64,000 nucleotides of DNA, taken from the NCBI GenBank assembly GCA_030674155.1, contig CM060335.1, positions 46,901,233-46,965,232 on the forward strand, in the 5' to 3' direction. Positions within the stretch are counted from its first letter, which is position 1, and each line of letters starts with the position of its first letter. Below, in pieces: positions 36,540 through 47,932 of this stretch. The notes beneath the pieces are model-generated. The model did no database searches. It was given only the letters and a program-made list of their open reading frames with translations, and was not told where the DNA came from. The stretch comes from Stramonita haemastoma. Taxonomy: Eukaryota; Mollusca; Gastropoda; Neogastropoda; Muricidae. A program made the position numbers and the translations under genes.

Positions 36540-36845
36540 AGCAGTAGGCACCCATCAGTCTCGGAAGACTATGGAGTTGCGCTCTAGTCTTTAGAGCGCA
36601 AAGCCTGGGCAAGTATGTATGGAGGGCAATCTGTTACCCATGCAGCAGACCCCCCCTCTCCATGGCACTGGAATGATCCATTGGAAAGGCAATGACCGAT
36701 ACGAATGGTTCCAGTACCGTCGCAGGAGCCACCAGAACGTTGCCATATACCTACAGCCCCGAGCCGCCCTGGAACTCCAACTCTCCGATTTTTCCTCAGG
36801 GATGGTGTCTAAACACGACACCTGTGTGCATGCTGGTTTGTTATA
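36540..36845. other. GC-balanced block of unknown nature with a perfect 10-bp hairpin
   Basis: Composition differs from the AT-rich surroundings and reads like a conserved unit, from GGCACCCATCAGTCTCGG to GATGGTGTCTAAACACGACA. A perfect stem (TTGCGCTCTA, loop GTCTT, TAGAGCGCAA) lies at 36577-36601. Open frames exist on both strands but none has recognisable domains. It could be a repeat family, an ncRNA gene or an old mobile element. It directly abuts SINE sequence at 36846. Confidence 0.4.
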
Positions 36846-36985
36846 ATTTTGTCATCCGCTCCTACCGGCACACGATGGCCTACTCTTCCAAAAGGTGGAA
36901 CAGGGTTTTAACGTGTGCGCAAGATGATCTGCGTGCATTCACACACGGGGCCTTGGTTTCGAGTCTCATCTGAATGACTTTGACA
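36846..36985 (-). mobile_element. SINE family C fragment, head missing
   Basis: The body reads (on +) CACACGATGGCCTACTCTTC, GTGTGCGCAAGATGATCTGC and CACACGGGGCCTTGG, then GAGTCTCATCTGAATGACTT. It ends at the head/body border like other truncated copies. Confidence 0.8.
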
Positions 36986-37117
36986 AGGACGATGGCAGGA
37001 TGGTTAAGACGTTCGCCTGCCAATATGTAAACGTGAGTTTCTAGGTTCGTACCTAGCCTCGCCCTTTCTTCCTAGTTTGACGAAAAAATCGAACTGAATG
37101 TCAAAGTCATTCGGATG
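36986..37117 (+). mobile_element. tRNA-derived SINE, family D, head and first body segment
   Basis: The head has GGCAGGATGGTTAAGACGTT (A box region) and AGGTTCGTACC (B box). CTCGCCCTTTC and TTTGACGAAAAAATCGAACT follow. The body end GTCAAAGTCATTCGGATGA is the inverse of the neighbouring family C segment (GAATGACTTTGAC at 36973), so the two form a foldback. Confidence 0.65.
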
Positions 37118-37336
37118 ATACTATTATAAGTAAACATATTCCTAAGAGAATGTGGAATCTTACCATAGAGTACTTTATACATGAGAATGCCTTTATTGTA
37201 CATTAATTTGGCTGGGAGGGGAAGGATATTTGCTTGTTTATAGTCAAAGTCTGTTAGAGTAGATGACTTGTTAACGACAATTTTAATGGATCTCTTGTGA
37301 ACGCTAAGCAAATGTTTAAGTACATTTTTACTCACT

Positions 37337-37348
37337 AGATCCCAGAGT
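37337..37348. repeat. 12-bp target-site duplication, left (SINE A2)
   Basis: AGATCCCAGAGT recurs exactly at 37644-37655. Confidence 0.9.
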
Positions 37349-37643
37349 TAGTTAAGTTAAAGTCTGTCCCGAGCCATAAGGCTCATCAGGCCGGTGCTTA
37401 TCCCGGTTTCTGTGGCGTTAAGCGACTGAGAGTCATAGACTCCCCCCTGGATAGGACGCCAGTCTATCGCAGGGTTAACCCCCAACACAAGGTTGGTACC
37501 CCTTTTACACCTGGGTGGGGTGAGAAAATAGCCGTAAAGTGCCTTTTCCAAGGGCACAACGCCATAGCGGAATAGCTGGGATCGAACCCGCAACCTTTAG
37601 ATTACGAGTACAACGCCCTAACCACTAGGCCTAGCGGCGGCAC
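37349..37643 (-). mobile_element. tRNA-derived SINE, family A, copy 2
   Basis: Nearly identical to 22880-23174: head GGCCTAGTGGTTAGGGCGTT, B box GGTTCGATCCC, and core CCCTTGGAAAAGGCACTTTA. The 3' end is CTTTAACTTAACTA instead of a T run. Perfect 12-base duplications flank it. Confidence 0.9.
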
Positions 37644-39734
37644 AGATCCCAGAGTGTAGATGCATAATCAATGTGAGATTGTGTATATGCTTAAAAGAGT
37701 ATTTTCCTAGCATGTAAATTTAAAAAGTTCTTTATTTTTCTAAACTGATACGGTTTTGATGCTATATTTCTAGACATTTTTTTCTAGGTGTTTAGACCAT
37801 GTGAGGTTATTATCTATTGTTACACCTAAAACTTCATGATTCATTACTTCATCGACTTTCACATTAGAAATATATAGAGAAGTAAAAGACTGGGTGAGGT
37901 TTTGACGCTTTTGTCTATTGGTAATCAACATAAATTTAGTTTTATTGGGATGAAGAGACATGTGGTTTAGGTGTGTCCACTGAATAACGTTATTAATACT
38001 TTTTTGCATTGTATGATAAAACCTCATGCGCATCATAGTTCGTTGTTTCAAGGTGGTGTCATCAGGAAACATGTTGCACTGAGTACCTATGAATAAAAGA
38101 AGATCATTGATGTATTGTAAAGCAGAAAAAGTAGGGGACCCAAAACTGAACCCTGAGGCACACCATAAGTGTTTGGGAGAAAATCAGAGATAGATCCATT
38201 TAAAGATATTTTCTGTTGTCTATCAGAAAAAGGAGGAGATCAACCCAAGAGTACTACGAGATTATTTGTAAAGTGCTAATTTTTTAAGAAGTTTATTATT
38301 TATAAAATCAAATGCTTTTGCAAAATCAATAAACAGTATTCCAGTAAATTCCTATTTATATTTAATAGCCAGCGATCAATCAGCTTTGTTAAAGCTGTGT
38401 GACAGGAATGGTATTCTTTAAATCCAGACTGGTTGGGATTTATCAGATCATGTTGATTTAAAAGAGAAAGAAGATACTTATAAATATGTTGCTCCAGAGG
38501 CTTAGAAAAAACAGCTAAAATAGAAATTGGTCTGTAGTTGGATGGATCGGTCTTGTTTCCAGATTTATTTATGGGAATAATTTTTGCTTGTTTAAAACCT
38601 TTAGGGAAATAGTTTTTATCAATGCAAAGATTATAAACATATGTAAGAGTTGCTGCTATGATTGGTGCTGAAAGCTTAAGAATTTTTCCATCAATTCCAT
38701 CAATGCCATGGGTGCTTGTCTGTTTGAGCTGTCTTAAAGCAGCGTAAACGTTTTGAACGCTTAGGGGTTGTATTTTCACAAAAAAGGCAAATATTTTTGC
38801 CTTCACAATACTTTTGCAGCTCATGTAAATTATTTTCTTTTGAGTAGTCATTTTGAATGACTTGTTTTGCTACAGTTGAACAATGGTAGTTTAGTTTGTC
38901 AGGTGATATATTGTTTTGCATACTGGTTGAACTGTTGACATTTTTATTTGTTAATTGACGCATGAGCTTTCCAGATTAGTCTACCATTGTTCTTCTTGTT
39001 CAACACATTTAGAAAATATTTCTTTTTTCTGTTTAAATGAGGGAAACTACTTTATTTCTCTGCCTTTTATAATTTTCACGGGAGCTATGTTTCAGCAAAT
39101 TAATAATCTCTGTGGTGTATGGCTTTCTGTATTTCATCTGTCAGCCATGGAGGTTTTATCCTATATTGAACTCTCTTTGTTTGCAGTGGAGTATGTTTGT
39201 TGTATATGCTATAAAAAAAAAATCTTGTACCATACTTCTAATGCCATATCAGGGTCTGTATGCTGATCTACGCTATTGAGAGAAGAATGTGTAAGATCAT
39301 AAATAAACTTTTCACTATCGAATTTTGGAAAATTTCGAAATACAATAGTTTTATGATTTAACTTTGGTATTTTTTGGCCTTTTCTTGACCATGTAAAACA
39401 AATCGGATAATGATCACTGCAACCACACTCTGGGACAGATGTTTCAATAATATTCTTAGGATCAGATACATATAAATGATCATTACGAGTTTTAGAGACA
39501 CTAGTTACTCATGTTGGTGATTGTATTAACTGTGTTAGTCCATAAGATTTATCTGTTAGATTCCAATGCTTATTGTCTTTTAGTAAATCTATATTGAAGT
39601 CTCCTAATACAATAATATCTTTACATTGAGTGTATGCATGGTTCATCATTGAAATAAAATGATCATTCCAATCAATTCTTTTTGATGGATTTCTGTATAG
39701 TAAACAGATAAGAAATAGCTTGGTAAATTTTATT

Positions 39735-40617
39735 TGAATTTTGACCCAGAGTGCTTCTACATTAATAATGATAATAATACATGGAATTTATATAGCGCTA
39801 TATCTTGTAAAAACAAATCAAAGCGCTTGCACTCGACCCTCACGACAAACAAGCAACCAATGACAATGAATAATTCTAGCAAATTTGAAAGCACACTCAC
39901 ACGCGCGCGCACGCGGCGCGAGCACACAACACACACACACACACACACACACTTATAGAGGCTATACATTTAGGCAGGGTGAAGGGAATTTCAAATGTTG
40001 AAGGCAGGGACAAATAGGAAATGAAAACAGAAGGCAAAAATCTTAGGTTTGAAACAAGTGTGTCTTGAGGTTGGATTTAAAAGCGTCATATGTAGGCTTT
40101 TGCCGAAGGGAGAGAGGGAGGTCATTCCAGATTGATGGACCAGAAATAGAGAAAGAGCGGTGGCCATCGGTAGATAGGTTGAATCTAGGTATCTTTAAGG
40201 ATAAGGTATCTGCAGCCGAGCAGAGGGAACGAGAAGGTGTGTACACGTGAAGACATTCACAGAGGTAAGAAGGTGCTGTTTTGTGGAGACATTTATAACA
40301 GAGAGTACTGATCTTATAGTTTACTCTCTGTGGCACAGGCAGCCAGTGGAGAGATAGCAAGAGAGAGTAATGTGCTCAGATTTTTTCTTTCTGAGGACCA
40401 GTTGAGCTGCAGAGTTTTGTATACGTTGGAGGGAGTGGATAGATGATGCTGGCAGACCAGCCAAAAGAGAATTGCAATAGTCCAGATGTGAAAGAATAAG
40501 AGAAGTGACTAGTTTGGATGTTGCATCAGTGGACAGGTACTTTCGAATTGCACCAATGACAATGAATAATTCTTGCAAATTCGAAAGCACACTCACACAC
40601 GCGCGCACGCCGTGAGC

Positions 40618-40682
<65 letters not shown>

Positions 40683-40738
40683 ATAGAGGCTATACATTTA
40701 GAGCAGGGTGAAGGGAATTTCAAATGTTGAAGGCAGGG
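39735..40738 (-). pseudogene. L2/CR1-like LINE insertion with a duplicated 3' UTR segment
   Basis: Minus strand: a 3' UTR piece comes first (40738-40545: CCCTGCCTTCAACATTTG, (TG)n, CATTGTCATTGGT). The RT C-terminus follows (40540-40043): STDATSKLVTSLILSHLDYC, VPQRVNYKISTLCYKCLHKT, STDGHRSFSISGPSIWNDLP and AFKSNLKTHLFQT, fairly well preserved. A complete 3' UTR then ends in TATAGCGCTATATAAATTCC and ATT repeats (40020-39735). It sits inside the endonuclease of the surrounding LINE, whose HHSV and EALW codons meet again when it is removed. Confidence 0.82.
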
Positions 40739-41043
40739 ACACTATGGTGCTCTAAGGTATCTATTCTTTTGAATCTCAGTGACTGATGCATATAAAGGAG
40801 TAAACCAGTTTCCTTGTTTTGTAATAGATCCTTGCAAACTGCAAAGTAACCAGGGAATGATATATCACTATCGGAAATCTGAGAGGAAAGACGAGATTCT
40901 GAAAATCTGAATACATGAAAGCTCTTTCCTGAATTTCTCAAAATAGAAGATATCTCAGTTAATTTGTTTATCATATGATTTATATTTAAATGAACTTCTC
41001 TGAGTCCCTCTTCTTTTAGCCCGGAATTATTGCTGTCAGACAT

Positions 41044-42279
41044 TGTGACACAGCATTAAAGAAGAAACATGATAAAGGACAATATAATTATGATTTATAA
41101 GCAGTTGGGAACCTTAGAAATGTATGCAGATTTAGTATTTTGAAGAAAACACCAATCATGCACACACTTACACTGATCCTAAGGTATTACATGAATCACA
41201 AGAAGGAAAAATAAAAAACAATGTGAAAAAAGTCTTCAGCAAAGAAATACGCAAACAAGCAAAAAAATTGAAAAAATAAAATTTTACAAATAACAAGTGA
41301 CCAAAGTAATGATATGTAGTTGCAGGATAAAACAGAAAGGATCAACTATTGAAAAATGGTCAGAATCAATACATAAGAAAAATGACCTGATTTATAATCT
41401 CAGGTACAAAAAATTCAAACAAACAATTTTTTTTTTCAAAACCACTATAGTATATGGTCACAAAATAAGACTACTTACAACCAAATTATAAATTGCAATT
41501 GGGAGATATTTTCAATTTTCAATTTGCGGTAAGAAAACAGAACAAAAGTAATTTAAACAAAAGATCATATTTTCAATGTATACTCACAAAAAGACATAAA
41601 GGTGAACCACACTCACAATCGGTGCCAACAAAGTAAGGCCCAAAAAGAATTCATTCCCAATCTATGGTCTGAAGGCCTGAATAAATGAAGACCCACCAAC
41701 CAAAAAAAGAAATACTACTAATAATAAATTGAATATTTTTTTTTCTTATCCAGCCAGCCAACCAAAACAAAACAAAATAAGACAAAACAAACAACTATGT
41801 CAACAATAACAACAAAGACAAAATTAGAACACTAACGGCAAAAAACAAACACTCAATGAAAGAATTGCAATTCAAGACAACAAGCTATATTGCTAAAACA
41901 GTGAAATTCTCAATTTAAAAAAAAAAAAACAAAAAAAACCCTCACACACAAGGAAACAACAACAGATAAACTAAAGAAACACTTAAAAGAAACAAATTAA
42001 AAAAAACAAAAAAACAATGAAAGCTAGTTTACTGCTAAGGGCAATTTGTAAATTTTTTTGCTAAGAGATAAATCAACACAATGTTCCCAAAATTTGTAAT
42101 TCAAGGTCACAGCAAGTCACAAATTCAGTTTTCCCAGGACAATAATTATATAATCTACCACCATCAGTAATCATTGACTGGTGCCCAGCCCGTATATCAT
42201 CCATGCATACCATGCATCACATACTTATGCCTAGGAGTCTTCAGGAGATTCCCAGAGGGAAATACATCCAAATACTCAC
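41044..42279. other. AT-rich stretch, no gene recognised
   Basis: A-rich sequence with AAAACAAA words. The first 60 bases may be the start of the LINE 5' region on the minus strand. No exon, SINE or other repeat is recognised. Confidence 0.55.
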
Positions 42280-42314
42280 ATGCATGCATGCCTGCATGCC
42301 TGCATGCACCCCAC

Positions 42315-42395
<81 letters not shown>
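42280..42395. repeat. ATGC/CTGC run and (AC)n array
   Basis: A palindromic CATGCATGCCTGCATGC stretch is followed by AC repeats with one interruption (42316-42393). Confidence 0.95.
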
Positions 42396-42396
<1 letters not shown>

Positions 42397-42644
42397 TCTG
42401 AAGTTACCCTCAGGCTAACATGGAGTACTATACAGATGGTTTAAAATCATGTTTACATTGGACAATTTGACATGGATAGTGAGGATGGCTGTTGATACAA
42501 CTGGGATGCCATGGTCAGTAAATCAACAGCAAAAGATGTATGTATCTGTGACTGACAGAAAAGTCTGGAGGCATAGAAGCAGTCTGATCAGTTTCTTGCT
42601 GTAGTTTAGGGGCTACATGAGAAGTGTTTCTGTAATGACCTCTG

Positions 42645-45190
42645 TCATGTCTGAACTGGTGAGGAAAAGGCAGATTTGCTTCTGTTGTGCGACATTATAT
42701 GGGAGAAGGCATCTCTGGGATGACTCCTGTCCTGAATGGGATGGGGAGGTAGGGGCATGGATGCTTTCCTTCCATTAATATCATGGGAGAAACCATCAAC
42801 AGTTGATGGTATATGTGAAGACCTGAAGTTTGTCTGTCCAAGATGTGAATCAAGAATGGGGTAATGAAGAAGAGATGATGGGGGTGGGCAGTTTGGGGTG
42901 TTGTGAAAAGTGTCAGCCTGGAGATCATGGTAGTGAGGTTCCATCAGATCTATACCATTGTAGGTGGTTGGTACAGTTCTTCTTCAAAGTTGGAACCAGA
43001 ATAGAATTTCCTTGTGAAGTTTAGTTCATGGGGCATAATGTTGTACCTTGGCTTTTTTACATTGGACAATGAGGACAGCGGCATACCCACATCAATGTTT
43101 TGCTGCTGATCTTGCTGAATTGACCAAGATGCTTTTATGCTGGTGGCAAGTCTTGCAGTTCCCTTAGCATTTGGATGGACTAAATCTTGGTAAAGGGCAA
43201 GCCCAGGGGCACCTGCTGGGGTTGTAAAAGTAGTGGTGTGGTCAATGAACTTCCTTTCCAATTAGTTCACAGGCGGTCTGGATGTTGCTGTTAGAGGGAT
43301 GTTGGCCTCTGGCAGGGATGATGGAGCTGAATGCTAACTTGGCCCCTGGGAATACATCCTGGCAACAGCGTATTAGTTTGGCCCATATTCTTCTGTTTGA
43401 ACAGGTTCAGAATAGTAGGAGTTAACACCAATATGGACAACAACACATTTGATGTCTGGGAAACTTTGTTTGGAATTGAGCCAAATAGACAAGTCATTGA
43501 CAGTTATCCCTGGAACACAGATCTTGTACACTTAATTGTTGGGGGGGAACAGTCTTCTTGGATTCACAAATCAAAGTATAGAATTCCCCATGAGAAGAGT
43601 TGCTGTTTGATTAGAAATAGACAATTGGTCTAAAACATCACCTTGGGATGCTTTGAGTGGTGCTAGGGGCAATCTGGAGCCTGAAGACTGATCTGGGACT
43701 TCCCTTTGCACATATCTGGTTTCTCTTTTGCTCTTTTCCTCTGTGTCTTCAAGATTAGAATAGGTATTTGAAGTGGAATTGGAGTATTGTGGTCTTTCAA
43801 CTTGTTTAACATCACAAGGTTCATTTCTGATGTGGGCTGCAGGATGGCTTTTGACTTGAGAGTGTGGACCCTCTGAAGAAGGAAAAAGAGTACCATTGGG
43901 ATGGTCTTTGGTGACAGCTATTTCAGAACTATGATGTTGGCCCCGAGGTTCCGGGTCTTCAGTGTAAGAAACTGGACAAGCAGTACTAGTTGTCTCAGCA
44001 AAAGGTGTTTGCGTTGCTTCATTTTTTGTTTGTTTTGGTTGGTGAATGTTTTTTAACTCAAAACGCATTGATCCCAGTTGAGATTTTAGAGAAACTAGTC
44101 CTTTTTCTAAAGATCCAATCTTCTGATTAAGGTCTGCAATGTCAGATGTCAGTTCTTTTACTTCAGTGTCAAATACTTCTAGTTTGCCTCTGCACAGTAC
44201 TCGTACTTCGTTTTTGACACAGACTTTAAAATCTTCCATAAGTGTTGCCATTTTGGTTTCGAGTTCCATCTGTATGTCATAGATGTGTTCAATATCCTGT
44301 TTCATGCGTTGCCATTGTGGTGAGTCCAAAGGTGATCTGCTTGATGGAGAGGAAACTGTACCTCTTTGGGGGAAAAGCAGCGTTGGTCTACATAACCTAC
44401 TCCTCTTCTTTCTCTTTTGTTTGGGGGTACCCATGCCCATGTCGGATGACTTTGACTGGTTTGTGTCATAGGATTGCTGGTGATGTGGACATTGAGTTTG
44501 ATCCTTGGATGGTGAAGCCATATCAACAGAAGTTCCATTCTCTGTGTCATTCAGTGGGGTTGGGGGCAAAATAGTCACTGTACATTTGGCTATGGCATCT
44601 GATAGCACGTCTTCACAAAACAAGGATGAGGACAACTGCAGGGAAGGTGCAGCATTCTCAGCAGACAGAAGTGCAGGGGAAGTGGGCAGTTGAATGGCTG
44701 GTGTCTTTAGGGAAGGTGTTCCTTGAAAATTTGAAATGAATGCAATCAGTGTTTGGTGCAAGGACCTCAGAAGTTGTTCAATGTCTTGATTTTCCATGAA
44801 CGTTGAGACAAACTTTTTGAGTACTTCACATTCCAAGTTGTCCCAGTTCAAGCATTCTCTGCCCTGACAGAGGAGGGTGCCACTGGAGTCATGGGTTAAA
44901 AAAAAGAAACTGTTACACACTTGACAGAGTCACACAGGAGTATGAATTTTGTTTGGGCAAGAGTGACTGGAAGAGACCCACAGATAAAACTGTCAGTGGT
45001 AGTGATGACAGAACCTTTAGTGTCATAGTCTGTTATTGTAAATGTGATGCTTGGTTCACAGATTGCAGAGTATCCATAGAGTAGGCAGTTTCTCCATATG
45101 ATGAGTTCATCTCGGGAACAGAAAAATTGCTCCTGAATTTTGTCTCTAGTGGGTAGAAGCTTTTTTAGAATTTGTGATGTCTGAAACAGC
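42645..45190 (-). pseudogene. ORF with coiled coil and SGNH-hydrolase-like domain, decayed
   Basis: On the minus strand coding sequence runs from about 45190 (LFQTSQILKKLLPTRDKIQE) and is frameshifted at a T run near 44905. A 449-codon open frame follows (44920-43571). It holds a Ser/Pro-rich stretch, a basic KQKRKKRSR patch and a predicted coiled coil (EVKELTSDIADLNQKIGSLE near 44150). Further on come the marks of an SGNH/GDSL esterase: LLMGNSIL (GNS for GDS, cut by TGA at 43571-43573), CVVVHIGVNS near 43440, and DLVHPNAKGTARLA near 43170 with the D-x-x-H pair. At least three more frameshifts and a stop lie within this domain. Coiled coil plus esterase is known from ORF1 of some CR1/L2-type LINEs, which I infer here. 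A host gene is possible, since an AG with a good pyrimidine tract lies at its 5' end. Confidence 0.65.
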
Positions 45191-45602
45191 TTCTGTTATG
45201 ATGGGAAGAAAACAGGAAGGCAACCCCCCCCCCCCCCAAAAAAAAAAAAAGACCTTATGTCAGACAAGAAACATTCATCACTGGGCTACTTGGCATGTTA
45301 AGCCAACTTATTTCTCCATATTATAGGTAGTACAGGAGGCTTAAATTGGAAAGCAAAAATAACACAAAAGAGCAAAAACAAACTCTCCCCAAAACAAATA
45401 AAAACCACTAAATCAATTATAAAAATGAAGATGAAGAAATGGATTTTCAACACCTGTGCCGCTACCATGCTACAAATAAGCAACAAAGTTCATGTACACT
45501 AGCCCAGCCAAGGTTTGTTCAGAAGATTTCAGTGTAGATTCAGTTCCAGAGACACCTTAATAATAATGGTTAAACAATCTTTGCAGTGACAGCACCGTCT
45601 TC
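45191..45602. other. Intergenic stretch with a C/A homopolymer run
   Basis: C10 and A13 runs at 45225-45251. No gene is recognised. Confidence 0.6.
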
Positions 45603-45842
45603 TTATTTGTTCTTTGTCTTTAAACATTCACATCCACATGTCTGTAGTTCTTTTGATTTAAAATAACTAACAGAACTGATGAATAGACAACATAAAAGAA
45701 CAACAAAACTTCCAACACTTTCACACAGTCGAATCCTTAGATCCAGGCTGTTGCCTCCACCTTGACACAGGCTTGCTGCAGGATAGTTGCAAAGCTCAGT
45801 CACAGTTTTTAAACATACAGGCCTATCAGAAGAATCTGCAGT
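45603..45842 (-). CDS. Possible terminal exon with a transmembrane segment (unrecognised)
   Basis: A minus-strand open frame of about 79 codons ends in TAA at 45603-45605. It reads HLEGSTADSSDRPVCLKTVT, then ELCNYPAASLCQGGGNSLDL and a hydrophobic run (VGSFVVLLCCLFISSV). The end is Cys-rich (TCGCECLKTKNK). The frame opens after two stops and has no good start, so it would be an internal or last exon; a CTGCAG near 45828 could be its acceptor. Composition is protein-like and not repetitive. The family is not recognised and it may be a relic. Confidence 0.3.
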   Translation of the reverse strand, partial: TADSSDRPVCLKTVTELCNYPAASLCQGGGNSLDLRIRLCESVGSFVVLLCCLFISSVSYFKSKELQTCGCECLKTKNK

Positions 45843-46451
45843 ACTCCCTTCTAGATGACCTCTTGGAATATATCATCAAAGTTTGATTGTCACCATTCAG
45901 TGTCATTCATCAGTTTTGGATCACAAAAATGTACAAAAGAGGATAGAATCCTTGATGAACAGATATACAGTCACTGAGATGTATTAGATTCACAAATATA
46001 CCAATCTTGAGTACAAGTCATGTTTGTGAACAAATCGGAGATTAGGAGTAATTCATTTTATTCATGTATTTGGGCATTTTAAAGTAAATAAACACAGTGC
46101 CATATAAGATTTAAAAAAAAGAAAAAGAAAACAACAGCATTTAAAAATGATAAATTAAAGAATTCAGGAAATGCTGCTGTTGTGTATCATACAAGTTTTG
46201 CAAACAAGTTGCTTGTTGAGTTTTAGATCTAGGAGGCACTGTTTTCTGGATAAAGCATTATAACACTGAATTACTCATGAAGAATTTCATGTTACACAAT
46301 ACATGGCAAAAACAAAATGCACTTGAAGTCAGCCAGTTCTTATCTCTGTTAAGAACAATATAGTGGCAAAAAAACCCTTGCAGTTATAAGACTATCTCTG
46401 ACTTTCTCTTACCCATAAACAATTCACACAGGCCCAGTCGCGATATTGAAC

Positions 46452-46455
<4 letters not shown>
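45843..46455. other. AT-rich stretch, no feature
   Basis: No coding or repeat signal can be supported. Confidence 0.5.

Positions 46456-46541
<86 letters not shown>
46456..46541. repeat. (GA)n array
   Basis: About 42 uninterrupted GA units. Confidence 0.97.
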
Positions 46542-46543
<2 letters not shown>

Positions 46544-46599
46544 CATGTCATAGATAACTGCCTTTAAAAAACCAGTGATTAATCATGAGAAGATACCCA

Positions 46600-46840
46600 C
46601 TGGGCTGTGTAGCAAACATTCAGAAATTATTCAGAGAAGTATGGCACTGTTGAGGATGCTTTTTAGCTTATAAAGCAGCGGATCTTTCCATGTGATAGAA
46701 ATACTTTCTTCATTTCTAGGACAAGTTAGCAGATGTCTGACACTAATTTATTTTCCACACATGCATATTATTGCAATATTTTGTGCGAAAAGCAAATTGA
46801 ACAGAATCTAAAGACATCATTTTGACTTGTGTTGTGAATG
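46600..46840 (-). pseudogene. I-like LINE, C-terminal fragment
   Basis: Minus strand: SVQFAFRTKYCNNMHV then VRHLLTCPRNEESI-like sequence in shifted frames. It matches the C-terminal Cys block of the AT-rich I-like element near 27465-27415 (FKTKYCGNAFCICCNKT). Very short and decayed. Confidence 0.5.
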
Positions 46841-47130
46841 CTCTTTCTGTTTTTAAACCCATAAATTGTAAAACTCATTGTGTCGTTGTTATTGTCTTTA
46901 ATTTTACAACAACAACACATTGAGTACTTGTGTAGTGTAAAATTTCATTAAACCCCAGGGTGGGGGGTTGGGTGAGGGTTCCTTGAAATATTCTCGAATT
47001 TTGAATCTATAGACCAAACCTGATATTTTTAGGGGGCTTTGCATAGAGGGGCTTAGTCCTCATGTTTAGACATTTCTTAGGGTACTAACGATTAAAATCT
47101 TGCAATCTTTAAATTGCGTTATCATAGGAT

Positions 47131-47132
<2 letters not shown>
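46841..47132. other. Unique sequence
   Basis: No feature is recognised. Confidence 0.45.

Positions 47133-47216
<84 letters not shown>
47133..47216. repeat. (AC)n array
   Basis: About 42 AC units directly upstream of the LINE fragment. Confidence 0.97.
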
Positions 47217-47219
<3 letters not shown>

Positions 47220-47845
47220 TGGTACTTGTGTTTCCTTTCTATGGATTCCATCCCATTGTGGTATATCTGGAAACGATCTTGCTGATCAGACTGCAAAACA
47301 GGGAGCTAAACAATCTAATGACTTAATCAAGGAACATGTCCCATATACGGTACAAGAGTGTCACTGCTTGTTAAGAAAAATCTCTTGTAATTGCTTTAGC
47401 CAAGTTCCAAAGAACGAAAATAAATCTGTCACGAAATTTCAAAATAAGTCACAATTCTAAGATACTACAGCAGTTTATATCACATTTTTCATGGCAATAA
47501 GACCCCTTTACATATTTGTAAAACCATCACATTATTGTTTTACAGAGTAAAACTGGACGCTTTTAAAACAAAATTAAGTAAGAATGCATTGTGCCCTTGT
47601 GGCAAAAAATATACAAATCAACATATACTTTTTGAATGCCCAGGTTAAAAGATATTTTACCACCTTTTGAAGGCAAGAATTCATTGAGTTAATTTTAGAG
47701 ATAACGTTATGTTTATTTTATTCTGTGTTCAGTAGATTCCTTTAAATTCCAGTAATCTTGCTTGTTAATAGGTAGTTATTTGTTTGTACTTGATTTGTTT
47801 GTTTGCCGTCCAAATCACAAACTGTGCATGGACGTTAATTTAAAG
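47217..47845 (+). pseudogene. I-like LINE, RNase H end and 3' UTR
   Basis: On + from about 47230: CVSFLWIPSHCGISGNDLAD and QTAKQGAKQSNDLIKEHVPY form the last RNase H block and what follows. The C-terminal region is frameshifted, with CALVAKNIQI near 47590. The 3' end (ATTTAAAGACGAC) runs into a TAC array. It is 5'-truncated at the AC array. Confidence 0.75.
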
Positions 47846-47847
47846 AC

Positions 47848-47848
47848 G

Positions 47849-47931
<83 letters not shown>

Positions 47932-47932
47932 A
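47848..47932. repeat. (TAC)n array, retroelement tail
   Basis: About 28 TAC units begin exactly at the LINE 3' end. Confidence 0.97.

Larger units (their letters stand above)
37118..41043 (-). pseudogene. Jockey/CR1-like LINE with endonuclease and RT, carrying two insertions
   Basis: Minus strand, in order: endonuclease N-terminus 41043-40739 (EVHLNINHMINKLTEISSIL), then EALWVKIQI (about 39745), IIVLGDFNIDLLKD (about 39620) and CSDHYPICF (about 39420). RT follows: THGIDGIDGKILKLSAPII near 38700, DPSNYRPISILAVFSKPLEQ near 38550, GVPQGSVLGPLLFLLYIND near 38155, and MFPDDTTLK near 38070 where the catalytic FADD has become FPDD. The thumb and C-terminus run to about 37135 (LPAKLMYNKGILMYKVLYGK). 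Stops and frameshifts abound. An L2-like fragment (39735-40738) and a family A SINE (37349-37643) interrupt it. Confidence 0.82.
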
